Below are positions 17,930-26,338 of a stretch of 64,000 nt of DNA, in pieces (the first letter of the stretch is position 1; each line of letters starts with the position of its first letter). The position numbers and the translations under genes were made by a program. The stretch comes from Streptomyces sp. CA-278952. Lineage in GTDB: Bacteria; Actinomycetota; Actinomycetes; Streptomycetales; Streptomycetaceae. The stretch is from NCBI RefSeq assembly GCF_028747205.1, contig NZ_CP112880.1, positions 868,001 to 932,000 of the forward strand, written 5' to 3'. The notes under the pieces were generated by a model. The model searched no databases. It was not told the DNA's origin and saw nothing but the letters and a program-made list of their open reading frames with translations.

Positions 17930-18997
17930 TCAGGTGGCCGCGTCCGCATGCTCCGGCGTGCGGGCGCGGCCACCGGGGTGCCGGTGGCGCCACACCCAGA
18001 ACACCGTGCAGGAGACCAGCGCCCAGCCGGCGAGGACCAGGTACGGGAAGACGAACTGGTGGCCCTGGTAGTAGACGGCGGTGTGCTGGGCGTTGACGGA
18101 GGCGCCCGGCGGCAGCCAGCGGCCGATGTGCCCGAGCGCCGAGGGCAGCAGCGGCCAGGACACCGCGCCGCCGGAGGACGGGTTGCCGAGCAGCACCATG
18201 ACGCCCCAGGTGGGGATCATCGCCCAGCGGCCCATCAACGTGTTGAACATGGTGAAGACCATGCCGGAGGTGAACATCGTGAACGCCAGGATCAGCCAGG
18301 ACTGGACGAACGGCAGGTCCACCGCCCCGAGCCACCAGTCCACGGCCGCCGCGATGGCGAAGCCGCCGAGCAGGGCGTAGGCGACGGTGAAGGCGATCCG
18401 CTCGGCCGGATTCAGGCCGTGGGCGTGCACGCTGAGCTGGATCGCGCCGAGGAAGCCCATGATCACGGCGGCCAGCGAGATGTAGAACAGGGCGAGTCCG
18501 CGCGGGTCGCCCCGCTGGAGCGGCTTGATGTCCCGGACCGTGACCTCGACCCCGGTGGCCTCGCCCACCTCCAGGCCCGCCTTGCCGAGCAGCTCGGCCA
18601 CGGACGCGCCGGAGGCTCCGGCCACGTCGAGCGCCACTCCCCCGTCGGACGCGCGCACGATGGCGAAGACCTTCTGCTCGTCGAGGGCGCGGCGGGCGTC
18701 GGCGACGTCCGGGTAGTCGCGCAGTTCGAGGGAGGCGTCAAGGGCCTTCTCCATGCCGGCGACGAACGCCTCGCCGCGCGCCGCCTCCGGCCGGGTGACC
18801 AGGGCGGCGGGGATGCGGTGCGGGGTCGGGTCGGCCATCGCGTACGTGTAGGACCCGGCGAAGAGACCGGCCGCGGCGGCGACGATCAGGACGAGGACGG
18901 TCGCCGGGAGGAACGGGCTGTGCTTGAAAGCCTCCCAGCGCTCGCGGAGGGTCGGAGTCCGCCCGTGCGCGCCGTGCCTCTCCGTGCTCCCGCTCAC
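17930..18997 (-). CDS. membrane protein, YhgE/Pip or DUF3533 type (ABC-2 permease-like)
   Basis: The 355-residue integral membrane protein has one N-terminal transmembrane segment (FLPATVLVLIVAAAAGLFAGSYTYA) and an extracytoplasmic domain of about 130 residues (ALVTRPEAARGEAFVAGMEKAL, DVADARRALDEQKVFAIV). Then come five more hydrophobic segments (ALFYISLAAVIMGFLGAIQ, AYALLGGFAIAAAVDWWLG, SWLILAFTMFTSGMVFTMF, MIPTWGVMVLLGNPSSGGAV, YLVLAGWALVSCTVFWVW). This is the layout of YhgE/Pip and the transmembrane half of ABC-2 exporters, but no ATPase is nearby. Its GTG start overlaps the stop of the LigD-polymerase gene as GTGA, so it is translated with a DNA-repair protein for no obvious reason. The function is unknown. 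Confidence 0.8.
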   Translation of the reverse strand: MSGSTERHGAHGRTPTLRERWEAFKHSPFLPATVLVLIVAAAAGLFAGSYTYAMADPTPHRIPAALVTRPEAARGEAFVAGMEKALDASLELRDYPDVADARRALDEQKVFAIVRASDGGVALDVAGASGASVAELLGKAGLEVGEATGVEVTVRDIKPLQRGDPRGLALFYISLAAVIMGFLGAIQLSVHAHGLNPAERIAFTVAYALLGGFAIAAAVDWWLGAVDLPFVQSWLILAFTMFTSGMVFTMFNTLMGRWAMIPTWGVMVLLGNPSSGGAVSWPLLPSALGHIGRWLPPGASVNAQHTAVYYQGHQFVFPYLVLAGWALVSCTVFWVWRHRHPGGRARTPEHADAAT

Positions 18998-20034
18998 GCC
19001 TTCCCGCCGTCGCCGTGGCCGTCATCGTCGTCGTGGCGGGCGCGGCTGGGCTGGACGCGCTTGGGTTCGCCGGGCATCTTCGGGTACTCCGGCGGATAGG
19101 GCATGTCGCCGAGCCCGCGCTCCTTCTCGTCCCGGTCGGCCAGCTCCAGCAGGGCGTCGAGCCGGAACGCCTCCTGGTCCATGTCGGCGTGTACGTCGCC
19201 GAGTTCGGCGTAGCGCGCCGGGAGCGTGACGATGTCGAAGTCGCGCGGTTCGGCGTCGTCGATCTCCTCCCAGCGCAGCGGCGCGGAGACCGGGGCGTGC
19301 GGAAAGGGGCGTACGGAGTAGGCGGAGGCGATGGTGCGGTCGCGGGCGGTCTGGTTGAAGTCGACGAAGATCCGCTCGCCGCGCTCCTCCTTCCACCAAG
19401 CGGTCGTCACCCGCTCGGGCATCCGCCGCTCCAGCTCGCGCCCGGCGGCGATGGTGGCGCGCCGCACCTCGGTGAAGGTCCAGGCGGGCTCGATGGGCAC
19501 GAAGACGTGGATGCCCCGGCCGCCGGAGGTCTTGGGCCAGCCGCGTACGCCGTGGTCCTCCAGGACGGAGCGCAGCTCATGGGCGGCGGTGACGGCGTCC
19601 GCGTAATCGGTGCCGGGCTGCGGGTCCAGGTCGATGCGGAGTTCGTCCGGGTGGTCGGTGTCCCCGGCGCGGACCGGCCAGGGGTGGAACGTGAGGGTGC
19701 CGAGGTTGGCGGCCCAGATCACGGCGGCGAGCTCGGTGGGGCAGATCTCGTCGGCGGGCCTGCCGCTGGGGAAGGCGACGCGGGCGGTGGGGATCCACTC
19801 GGGGAGGTTCTTCGGGGCGCGCTTCTGGTAGAAGAAGTCGCCCTCCACTCCGTCGACGAAGCGCTGGAGCGTGGTCGGCCGGTGGTTCAGGGCGCGGGTG
19901 ATCCCGGGCCCCACCGCCAGGAAGTACTCGGCCACGTCCCTCTTGGTGTAGCCCTTCTCCGGGAAGTACACCTTGTCCGGGTTGGACAGCCTCACGGCCC
20001 GTCCGCCCGCGTCCAGCTCCACCGCTGCTCCCAT
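18994..20034 (-). CDS. LigD-type polymerase/primase domain protein (NHEJ)
   Basis: This stand-alone archaeo-eukaryotic primase-type polymerase domain matches the polymerase module of LigD, which fills gaps at double-strand breaks together with Ku and a ligase. The ATG at 20034 starts 346 residues. Family hallmarks visible: LSNPDKVYFPEKGYTKRDVAEYF near the N-terminus, RFVDGVEGDFFYQKRAPKNLPEW, ELAAVIWAANLGTLTFHPWP, the metal-binding DELRIDLDPQPG (D-x-D), SGGRGIHVFVPI and DFNQTARDRTIASAYSVRP. The tail (RARHDDDDGHGDGGKA) is acidic. The ligase partner is encoded divergently only 76 bp away. No Ku gene is present in the window. Confidence 0.92.
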   Translation of the reverse strand: MGAAVELDAGGRAVRLSNPDKVYFPEKGYTKRDVAEYFLAVGPGITRALNHRPTTLQRFVDGVEGDFFYQKRAPKNLPEWIPTARVAFPSGRPADEICPTELAAVIWAANLGTLTFHPWPVRAGDTDHPDELRIDLDPQPGTDYADAVTAAHELRSVLEDHGVRGWPKTSGGRGIHVFVPIEPAWTFTEVRRATIAAGRELERRMPERVTTAWWKEERGERIFVDFNQTARDRTIASAYSVRPFPHAPVSAPLRWEEIDDAEPRDFDIVTLPARYAELGDVHADMDQEAFRLDALLELADRDEKERGLGDMPYPPEYPKMPGEPKRVQPSRARHDDDDGHGDGGKA

Positions 20035-20110
20035 GACGGCCACCGTAGGCCGGTCGCACATATGCCGCACATCGGGAGACACGGGCGGGGTCGCGGTCCA
20101 GAATCGGCCC

Positions 20111-21172
20111 ATGGACCTGCCGGTGATGCCGCCCGTGAAGCCGATGCTCGCCAAGTCGGTCTCCAAGATCCCGCCGGGCATGAGCTACGAGGCGAAGTGG
20201 GACGGCTTCCGGGCGATCGTGTACCGGGACGGGGACGAGGTGGAGATCGGCAGCCGCACGGGCAAGTCCCTGACCCGCTACTTCCCCGACCTGGTCGACG
20301 TCGTACGGGGGAATCTCCCGCCGCGCTGTGTGATCGACGGGGAGATCGTCATCGCCCACGAGGGGCGGCTCGACTTCGAGCGGCTCAGCGAGCGCATCCA
20401 TCCGGCGGACTCCCGGGTCCGGCTGCTCGCCGAGCAGACACCGGCGAGCCTGATCGCCTTCGACGTCCTCGCCGTCGACGACACCTCCCTCCTCCCCACC
20501 CGGCAGGCGGACCGGCGGGAGGTGCTGAGGGCCGCGCTCTCGGATGCGTCCGCGCCCGTCTTCCTCGCCCCGGCCACCACGGACATCGAGGTCGCCCGGG
20601 AGTGGTTCGAACGGTACGAGGGGGCCGGGCTCGACGGGATCGTGGCGAAACCGCTCGATCTCCCCTACCGGCCGGACGCCCGGGCGATGTACAAGATCAA
20701 GCACGAGCGGACCGCCGACGTCGTGGTGGCGGGCTATCGCGAGCACAAGAGCGGCCCGGTCGTCGGCTCGCTCCTGCTCGGCCTGTACGGCGCCGACGGC
20801 GTGCTCCAGCACGTCGGGGTCTGCGCGGCCTTCCCGATGAAGCGGCGCGCCGAGCTGGCCGAAGAACTCGTGCCGCTGCGCGTCGAGTTCGCCGAGCATC
20901 CGTGGGGCGCCTGGGCGGACGCGGCGGCGCACGAGCGGTCCCGGCTGCCGGGGACGCAGAACCGCTGGTCGGGCAAGAAGGACCAGTCCTGGGTGCCACT
21001 GCGCCCGGAGCGGGTGTGCGAGGTGGCCTACGACCACATGGAGGGCGACCGGTTCCGGCACACCACCCAGTTCCGTCGGTGGCGGCCGGACCGGTCCCCC
21101 GCCGGCTGTACGTACGCGCAGTTGGAGGAGGTCGTCTCCTACGACCTGTCCGAGGTGCTGTCGGGCGGCTGA
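20111..21172 (+). CDS. ATP-dependent DNA ligase (LigD ligase domain / LigC type)
   Basis: This ATP-dependent ligase of 353 residues would seal nicks after end processing. The nucleotidyl-transferase motif I is YEAKWDGFRAI with the catalytic Lys. Motif III is IAFDVLAVD, motif IV is LDGIVAKPLD and motif V is MYKIKHERTAD. The OB-fold domain follows (GYREHKSGPVVGSLLLGLYG, LRPERVCEVAYDHMEGDRFRHTTQFRRWRPD). The ATG at 20111 is chosen because MPPVKPMLAKS is the conserved family start; the in-frame ATG at 19973 lies inside the oppositely oriented gene. Together with the polymerase-domain gene it forms a split LigD. No phosphoesterase domain is present in either half. Confidence 0.93.
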   Translation: MDLPVMPPVKPMLAKSVSKIPPGMSYEAKWDGFRAIVYRDGDEVEIGSRTGKSLTRYFPDLVDVVRGNLPPRCVIDGEIVIAHEGRLDFERLSERIHPADSRVRLLAEQTPASLIAFDVLAVDDTSLLPTRQADRREVLRAALSDASAPVFLAPATTDIEVAREWFERYEGAGLDGIVAKPLDLPYRPDARAMYKIKHERTADVVVAGYREHKSGPVVGSLLLGLYGADGVLQHVGVCAAFPMKRRAELAEELVPLRVEFAEHPWGAWADAAAHERSRLPGTQNRWSGKKDQSWVPLRPERVCEVAYDHMEGDRFRHTTQFRRWRPDRSPAGCTYAQLEEVVSYDLSEVLSGG

Positions 21173-21306
21173 CCCCTGCTCACGGCGCCCGCCCGGACAT
21201 GCCCGGCGGTTGGCGGGGAACATTCCCGTGCGGGAGAGGGCTCATCCGCGGCGGGTGGGTCCTCTCCCGCCGCACCGGACCATGCGAAGCGAACGGGGAG
21301 ACGATC

Positions 21307-22278
21307 ATGACCGACGACGACCGGAACGCCGACGACCCCGCGGAGCTGCTGAAGGGACTGACCGTCGACGGCCGGCGCCCCGAGCAGCCCGTGCTCCTCG
21401 ACGAGCAGGGCCGTCCTCTCGAGACGTGGCGGGAGAACCATCCCTACGACCGGCGGGTGCGCCGCAGGGAGTACGAACGGGAGAAACGATTCCTCCAGAT
21501 CGAGCTCCTGAAGCTCCAGCGGTGGGTCCGCGAGAGCGGGCAGCGGCTGGTGGTCCTGTGCGAGGGCCGCGACGCGGCGGGCAAGGGCGGGACGATCCAG
21601 CGGTTCACCGAGCGGCTCAACCCGCGTGGGGCGCGCGTGATCGCGCTGGAGAAGCCCACCGAGCGGGAGAGCGGACAGTGGTACTTCCAGCGGTACGTGG
21701 CGCATCTTCCGACCGCCGGCGAGATCGTCTTCTTCGACCGCTCCTGGTACAACCGGGCCGGGGTGGAGCGGGTGATGGACTTCTGCACACCGGAGCAGTA
21801 CACGCACTTCCTGAAGCAGGCCCCGCAGTTCGAGCGGATGCTCGTCGACGACGGTGTCCTGCTGGTGAAGTTCTGGTTCTCGGTCTCCCGCGCCGAGCAG
21901 CGGACCCGCTTCGCGATCCGGCAGGTCGACCCGGTACGCCAGTGGAAGCTGTCGCCGACCGACGTGGCCTCCTTGGATCTCTGGGACGAGTACACCGCCG
22001 CGAAGGTCGAGATGTTCCGGTCCACGGACACCGAGTGCGCGCCGTGGACCGTGGTGAAGAACAACGACAAGAAGCGCGGCCGGCTGGAGGCGATGCGCAG
22101 CCTTCTGTGGCGTTTCGACTACGACAGCAAGGATGAGAAGGGCGTAGGAGCCCCGGATCCGCTCATCGTGGGTCCCGCGGACACCTTGCTGGAGCCGGGT
22201 GAGGAACAGGCGGATCTCTCGCCGACCCCCCTGACCGGCGGGGTCCACGGGCCGGGCGACCATCCCGGGCGGGAGTGA
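21307..22278 (+). CDS. ppk2: polyphosphate kinase 2 (PPK2)
   Basis: PPK2 enzymes transfer phosphate between polyphosphate and nucleoside di- or monophosphates. The 323-residue product has Walker A CEGRDAAGKGGTIQRF, the lid-type LEKPTERESGQWYFQRYV, Walker B IVFFDRSWYNRAGVERVM, and the terminal PWTVVKNNDKKRGRLEAMRSLL. This is a one-domain (class I-like) PPK2. The start at 21307 follows GGGGAG. The first 60 residues are charged and probably flexible; the last 35 are Pro/Gly rich. It sits 134 bp after the ligase gene and probably has its own promoter. A 13-bp stem terminator follows the stop. Confidence 0.93.
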   Translation: MTDDDRNADDPAELLKGLTVDGRRPEQPVLLDEQGRPLETWRENHPYDRRVRRREYEREKRFLQIELLKLQRWVRESGQRLVVLCEGRDAAGKGGTIQRFTERLNPRGARVIALEKPTERESGQWYFQRYVAHLPTAGEIVFFDRSWYNRAGVERVMDFCTPEQYTHFLKQAPQFERMLVDDGVLLVKFWFSVSRAEQRTRFAIRQVDPVRQWKLSPTDVASLDLWDEYTAAKVEMFRSTDTECAPWTVVKNNDKKRGRLEAMRSLLWRFDYDSKDEKGVGAPDPLIVGPADTLLEPGEEQADLSPTPLTGGVHGPGDHPGRE

Positions 22279-22279
22279 T

Positions 22280-22315
22280 TCCCCGTCCCCGCTGCGGCGA
22301 AGGCGGGGACGGGGA
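22280..22315. terminator. 13-bp stem terminator between convergent ppk2 and transglycosylase genes
   Basis: TCCCCGTCCCCGC at 22280-22292 pairs perfectly with GCGGGGACGGGGA at 22303-22315 around a 10-base loop. It begins 2 bases after the ppk2 stop. There is no T-run, as is common in Streptomyces, and it can serve both strands. Confidence 0.75.
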
Positions 22316-22364
22316 CGGGGCGGGGGCGGGGAGTCGCCCCGTACGAAGGCCCTGCTGGTTCGGG

Positions 22365-23645
22365 TCAGGAGCCCGGCTGCCCCTCCGGTGCGCAGGGGTC
22401 GGCGGAACCGTTCGCACCCGTCGAGGCCGGCTCGGTCGGCGAAGGTTCGGACGGGGACGGTGGCGGGGTGTCATCGGGGCAGCCCGGGCCGGTCTCGCCG
22501 GGGTCGGGCGAGGTGGTGGGGTCGGGCGACGGGGTGGGGCCGGGGTCCGTCGGGTCGGGGCTGGGGCTCGGGCCCGGATCGGTGGGACCCGGATCGGTCG
22601 GGCCGGTCGGGCTGGGGCTCGGTCCTGGGTCGGTGGGGCCGGGGTCCGTCGGGTCGGGGCTCGGGCTCGGGGAGCCGGGGCCCGTGGGGCGGGGAGTGGG
22701 CTTCGGGCTCGGCGGCCGGGTGGGCTGCGGGCCGACGACGACGCCTCCGTCGCCCTTGCCGGGACGGCCCGGAGCGCCGGGCCCGCCGACCGGTGCCTTG
22801 GGCGGGGTCTTCCCGCCCGGGCCCGGACTGGCCGGGAGGACGCCCCGGCCGTCGGCGACCGGATGGCTTCCGCCGCGGTAGAACTCCAGCCAGGACAGCA
22901 CGGTCCGCAGATAGGTGTCGGAGCGGTTGTAGCTGAGGATCGCCCGGTCCAGGTCGGCGCGGCGGGTCAGATCGCGGGACCCGGCACAGAGGTAGCGCCC
23001 GGCGGCGAGCGCCGCGTCGTAGATGTTGTCCGGGTCCCGGCGGCCGTCGCCGTTGCCGTCGGCGCCCCAGGCCGCCCAGGTCGAGGGGATGAACTGCATC
23101 GGCCCGACGGCCCGGTCGTAGGCCCGGTCGCCGTCGTACGCCCCGTCGTCCGTGTCCCGGATCAGGGCGAAGCCGTTGCCGTCGAGCGCGGGGCCGAGGA
23201 TCGGGGTGAGCGTCGTCCCGCGGGCGTCGACCCGCCCGCCGGACGCCTGGCCCGACTCGACCTTGCCGATCGCCGCGAGCAGCTGCCACGGGAGCCCGCA
23301 GCCGGGGTCGCCGCGGCCCACCGCGCTCTCGGCCTTGCGGTAGGCGGCCAGCACGGTCGCCGGAATGCCCGCCTCGGACCAGGCCCGGGCCACGAGCGGA
23401 TCGGGCTTCGCCCCGGGCTTCGGGGGAGCGGGCGGCTTCGGGGACCGCAGCGGAGGCAACTCGGTGTGGTAGACGTCGTCACCCGGCACCTCGCTCCACA
23501 CGACGTCGTCCGAAGCCGCCGCCTTCCCCTGCCGGGGCTCGGGCAGAACGACCCCCGGAGCCTGGGAGGCGGTGAGCGCGGTCATCGCGGCGACCGCGGT
23601 GGCCGTGGTGCCGAGCCGTCGGCGCACCGTGCGGTTGAAGCTCAT
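22365..23645 (-). CDS. secreted lytic murein transglycosylase with Pro-rich C-terminal tail
   Basis: Lytic transglycosylases cleave the MurNAc-GlcNAc bond of peptidoglycan. The 426-residue protein has a signal peptide (RRRLGTTATAVAAMTALTASQAPG). The catalytic domain (about 90-275) includes LPWQLLAAIGKVESG with the catalytic Glu, AVGPMQFIPSTW, and DNIYDAALAAGRYLC, typical of MltB-type SLT domains. The last 130 residues are low-complexity DPTDPGPSPSP repeats ending in two Cys-containing turns, probably a wall-spanning tail. The start is 26 bp from the stop of the last Mce-associated gene on the same strand, so it may be read from the mce operon and help pass the importer through the wall (inference). 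Confidence 0.88.
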   Translation of the reverse strand: MSFNRTVRRRLGTTATAVAAMTALTASQAPGVVLPEPRQGKAAASDDVVWSEVPGDDVYHTELPPLRSPKPPAPPKPGAKPDPLVARAWSEAGIPATVLAAYRKAESAVGRGDPGCGLPWQLLAAIGKVESGQASGGRVDARGTTLTPILGPALDGNGFALIRDTDDGAYDGDRAYDRAVGPMQFIPSTWAAWGADGNGDGRRDPDNIYDAALAAGRYLCAGSRDLTRRADLDRAILSYNRSDTYLRTVLSWLEFYRGGSHPVADGRGVLPASPGPGGKTPPKAPVGGPGAPGRPGKGDGGVVVGPQPTRPPSPKPTPRPTGPGSPSPSPDPTDPGPTDPGPSPSPTGPTDPGPTDPGPSPSPDPTDPGPTPSPDPTTSPDPGETGPGCPDDTPPPSPSEPSPTEPASTGANGSADPCAPEGQPGS

Positions 23646-23671
23646 CTGGACTCCACTCCCCTCTCCGGGGC

Positions 23672-24466
23672 TCAGCGGGTGAACGTGTCGATGGCGGCGA
23701 TCAGCCAGGTGTCCCCGCGGCGGACGGCGTCCACGGCGAACATGGCCGCCGCGTACGTCGTCTCCTCGTCCTTGCCGGTACGGGTGTTGCTCTGGTCGGC
23801 GAAGATCAGCACCCGGGCGCGGTCGCCGTCGAGGAACTCGACCCCGCTCCCGGTCACGGTGGTGGTCAGGACGAGCTTCTGCTTCGGGGCCTGCTCCCGT
23901 ACGTCGGCGAGCATGTCCTTGTGCTGCTGCACGGCCCGGCCGGTCAGATAGGTGCTCGCGGCGCGCTCGGACCGGGCGGGTGAGGCGTAGTCGTACGAGA
24001 ACACCGCGCCGGCCGCCTCGCTGATCCGGCCCTTCACCTCACTGGTCCGGCCGATGTCGGTGAGCGCGGTGTTCTGCCGGGCCGGCTCGTCGCGGAGGCT
24101 GTCGGCCGAGGTGAACGCCCAGGCGGCGAAGGCTCCGAGGAGGACGGTGAGGGCGCAGAGCACGGCGGGGAGTCCGACGCGCAGGCGGGACGCCCCGGCA
24201 CGGGGGGCGTCCGCAGGGGCGTCGGGAGCGGCGTCGGACCCGGCAGAGGCGTCGGTGTCGCTGTCGCTGTCGCTGTCGGTTTTGCGATCGGTGTTGCGAT
24301 CGGTTGCGGTGGTTTCCGCTGCCCGCGGCGGTTCGGGGTCGGCAGCGGTGGCGGTGGTGGTGGCGGCGGTCTGTTCGGGTGCCGGATCGGTCTCGGCCCC
24401 CGGTGTGCGCGGTGGTGCCGTGGCCAGCCGGCGGCGGCGGTTCACGAGGTGACGGGTCGTCGACAT
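23672..24466 (-). CDS. Mce-associated membrane protein, type 2 (second copy)
   Basis: This 264-residue Mas-like protein has a long, polar Thr/Ala/Asp-rich cytoplasmic N-terminus (SDSDSDTDASAGSDAAPD), one transmembrane helix (VGLPAVLCALTVLLGAFAAWAF) and an extracytoplasmic domain of about 150 residues. That domain reads ALTDIGRTSEVKGRISEAAGAVFSYDY, YLTGRAVQQHKDMLADVREQ and a final WLIAAIDTF. It resembles the product of 25206-25793 (ALTDAEATARVTGDVSSALGKIFSYGP), so the pair arose by duplication. Mas proteins stabilise or assist MCE complexes in mycobacteria. The start at 24466 is the ATG nearest the ordered sequence; another lies upstream at 24580. Confidence 0.8.
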   Translation of the reverse strand: MSTTRHLVNRRRRLATAPPRTPGAETDPAPEQTAATTTATAADPEPPRAAETTATDRNTDRKTDSDSDSDTDASAGSDAAPDAPADAPRAGASRLRVGLPAVLCALTVLLGAFAAWAFTSADSLRDEPARQNTALTDIGRTSEVKGRISEAAGAVFSYDYASPARSERAASTYLTGRAVQQHKDMLADVREQAPKQKLVLTTTVTGSGVEFLDGDRARVLIFADQSNTRTGKDEETTYAAAMFAVDAVRRGDTWLIAAIDTFTR

Positions 24467-24528
24467 GGGCGGGGTCCTCTCCGGGGGCGTGCGGGGCATG
24501 CGGCTGCGTGCGGATACGGGGACCGGGG

Positions 24529-25146
24529 TCAGCCGCCCGCGCCGCCGACGGGCGCCTGGCCGAGCGCGCTGAGCTTCCACCCGTCGGAGGTGCGCGTGAG
24601 ACTCCCGAGCAACCGGCTCTCCTTCACCGCTGGTTCACCCTTCGGCGCGGTCACGGTGACCCGCAGTGCCACCATCACCCCTGCCCGGCCCGCCCGTTGG
24701 TCCAGCTCGGTCACCGCGCCGGAGAGGACCTTCGCGGTGCTCACCGTCTTGGCGGCGGCGATCTGCTCGGCGAACGCGTCGCGTCCCTCCACGAGTTGGC
24801 TGCGCAGATCGCCCGTGGTGGACTGCTCCCAGCTGTCGAGCCCCTTCTCCAGGGAGCGGTGGTCCAGGGTGTTCATGTTCTGCACCGCCTGCTCGCCCGC
24901 CGCCAGTGCGTCGTCCCGCGCCTGCGCGAAGGACGCCGCGTCGTCGTGCGTGGCCTCGTAGCGCAGCCAGCCGCCCCAGCCCGCCGCTCCGGCCGCGCAG
25001 ACCGCCAGTGCCAGTGCGGCGATCACCAGCGGGTTCCGCGCCCCCGCCCGTACCGTCCCCGCCCGTACCGTCCCTGCTGGCGCCGGGCTCTCCTGTGCCG
25101 AGTCCTGCCCTGCTGGTTCCTGCTGTGCCGTCCGCTGCCGTGCCAT
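24529..25146 (-). CDS. Mce-associated membrane protein, type 1 (second copy)
   Basis: The 205-residue single-pass protein has a polar N-terminus with a repeated TVRAG, a transmembrane helix (NPLVIAALALAVCAAGAAGWGGW), and an extracytoplasmic domain beginning YEATHDDAASFAQARDDALAAGEQAVQNMNTLD. It has the same layout and related key residues as the product of 25817-26338 (SYAKARDTALAEGRAHLATLNSLD). I chose the ATG at 25146, which has a strong GGGGAGAGG site 6 bases upstream. An alternative ATG at 25209 overlaps the preceding stop as ATGA. It probably docks on the MCE assembly outside the membrane. Confidence 0.8.
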   Translation of the reverse strand: MARQRTAQQEPAGQDSAQESPAPAGTVRAGTVRAGARNPLVIAALALAVCAAGAAGWGGWLRYEATHDDAASFAQARDDALAAGEQAVQNMNTLDHRSLEKGLDSWEQSTTGDLRSQLVEGRDAFAEQIAAAKTVSTAKVLSGAVTELDQRAGRAGVMVALRVTVTAPKGEPAVKESRLLGSLTRTSDGWKLSALGQAPVGGAGG

Positions 25147-25205
25147 GTGCTGCCTCTCCCCTGCCTGCCGAACCGGACCGGTGCGCCATCGCCTCCGGCC
25201 CGCCG

Positions 25206-25793
25206 TCATGTGGAGCCGATCTCGACGATCCACCAGCGTCCGTCGCGCAGTCGCGCGGTCACCGTGAGCTGTGCGGAGGCGGTGGTGGGGGCGCGGCCCC
25301 GGCGCTCGTAGACCTGGTCGAGGAAGACCAGGAGGTGGGCGCTGCTGCCGGTCAGCCGGGTCACCCCGGCCCGGACGACCTCGGTGGTGAGCGTCAGTTT
25401 CTGATCGGCGGACTGCCGCTCGACCTGGCCGAACAGCGTCGCGTACTGCTGGAGCGCCTTGCCCGCCAGGACCTCTTCCGCCGCCGCCCTGGTGACGGTG
25501 GTGGCCCCGGGACCGTACGAGAAGATCTTCCCGAGCGCGCTGCTGACGTCACCGGTGACGCGGGCGGTCGCCTCCGCGTCGGTGAGCGCGAGGTTCGCCG
25601 TGGCCGGGGTGTCCCGCAGGTGGCGTCCCTCGGCGTACAGGGCTCCTCCGGTGGCGAGCAGCACGACCGTCAGCAGTGCGCCGACGACGCGTGGCCAACG
25701 CCGGAGAGGTATGTCGGCCGCGGCGTCCGGGTCCGCCGTCTCCGATCCGGCTTCCCGGCCCACGTCGGGATCGAGGACCATGTCGCTCTTCAT
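25206..25793 (-). CDS. Mce-associated membrane protein, type 2 (first copy)
   Basis: The 195-residue protein has an acidic cytoplasmic N-terminus, one membrane helix (WPRVVGALLTVVLLATGGALYAEG) and an extracytoplasmic NTF2-like domain (ALTDAEATARVTGDVSSALGKIFSYGPG, VLAGKALQQYATLFGQVERQSADQKLTLTTEVV, DGRWWIVEIG). The ATG at 25793 follows GGGAGGAA; an ATG at 25820 would overlap the upstream stop as ATGA and add 9 residues. It is similar in plan to the product of 23672-24466. Confidence 0.8.
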   Translation of the reverse strand: MKSDMVLDPDVGREAGSETADPDAAADIPLRRWPRVVGALLTVVLLATGGALYAEGRHLRDTPATANLALTDAEATARVTGDVSSALGKIFSYGPGATTVTRAAAEEVLAGKALQQYATLFGQVERQSADQKLTLTTEVVRAGVTRLTGSSAHLLVFLDQVYERRGRAPTTASAQLTVTARLRDGRWWIVEIGST

Positions 25794-25816
25794 CGTCGCC
25801 GTTCCTCCCCGCGGTC

Positions 25817-26338
25817 TCATCGGCCGCCACCCGTTCCGATCGCTGTGAGCGCCTTGACCTTCCAGCCGTCGGCCGTACGGGCGAGGGTCGCCCCGAACCG
25901 CTTGCGCTGGGTGCCGGCCGCACCGGAGCGCGGGGTGACCTCGACGTCCACGGTGGCGATCAGCTCCGCCGTGCCCGTGCGCTCGTCCAGTGCGGTCAGC
26001 GCTGCCGAGGTGACCTTGCCCCGGGCCGTGTCGCCCGCGGCCGTCAGGGACTTCGCGTCGGCTTTCCGGGTCCGCTCCAGCTGGTCGTGCAACGGCCCCG
26101 TGGAGGAGTCCAGCCAGGCCCGCAACCCGTGCTCGACCCGCTTCGCGTCCTCGCCGTCCAGGCTGTTCAGCGTCGCCAGGTGCGCTCTGCCCTCGGCCAG
26201 GGCCGTGTCGCGGGCCTTCGCGTAGGACAGGGAGCGGTCGCCGCGCGCCTGCCCGTACGACCAGGCCCCCAGGCCGCAGAGCAGGGCGGCGACGAGCAGG
26301 ACGGCCCAGCCGGCCCGGCGTCGGGTGCGGGGGGTCAT
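25817..26338 (-). CDS. Mce-associated membrane protein, type 1 (first copy)
   Basis: The 173-residue protein has a short basic N-terminus (MTPRTRRR), a membrane helix (AGWAVLLVAALLCGLGAWSYGQA) and an extracytoplasmic domain. The domain reads SYAKARDTALAEGRAHLATLNSLDGEDAKRVEHGLRAWLDSSTG, a central ERTGTAELIATVDVEV strand, and the final DGWKVKALTAIG. The start ATG overlaps the stop of the last MCE gene (ATGA), so it is coupled to the mce operon. It is the first of four Mas-like genes. Confidence 0.85.
   Translation of the reverse strand: MTPRTRRRAGWAVLLVAALLCGLGAWSYGQARGDRSLSYAKARDTALAEGRAHLATLNSLDGEDAKRVEHGLRAWLDSSTGPLHDQLERTRKADAKSLTAAGDTARGKVTSAALTALDERTGTAELIATVDVEVTPRSGAAGTQRKRFGATLARTADGWKVKALTAIGTGGGR

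Noticed and set aside
19015..21306. Upstream extension of the PPK2 frame over the LigD genes
   Set aside because: Only the part from the ATG at 21307 is PPK2; the rest is a shadow of the ligase and polymerase genes.
22501..22700. GGGTCGGGG-type repeats resembling a repeat array
   Set aside because: These encode the DPTDPGPSPSP tail of the lytic transglycosylase and are explained by the protein.
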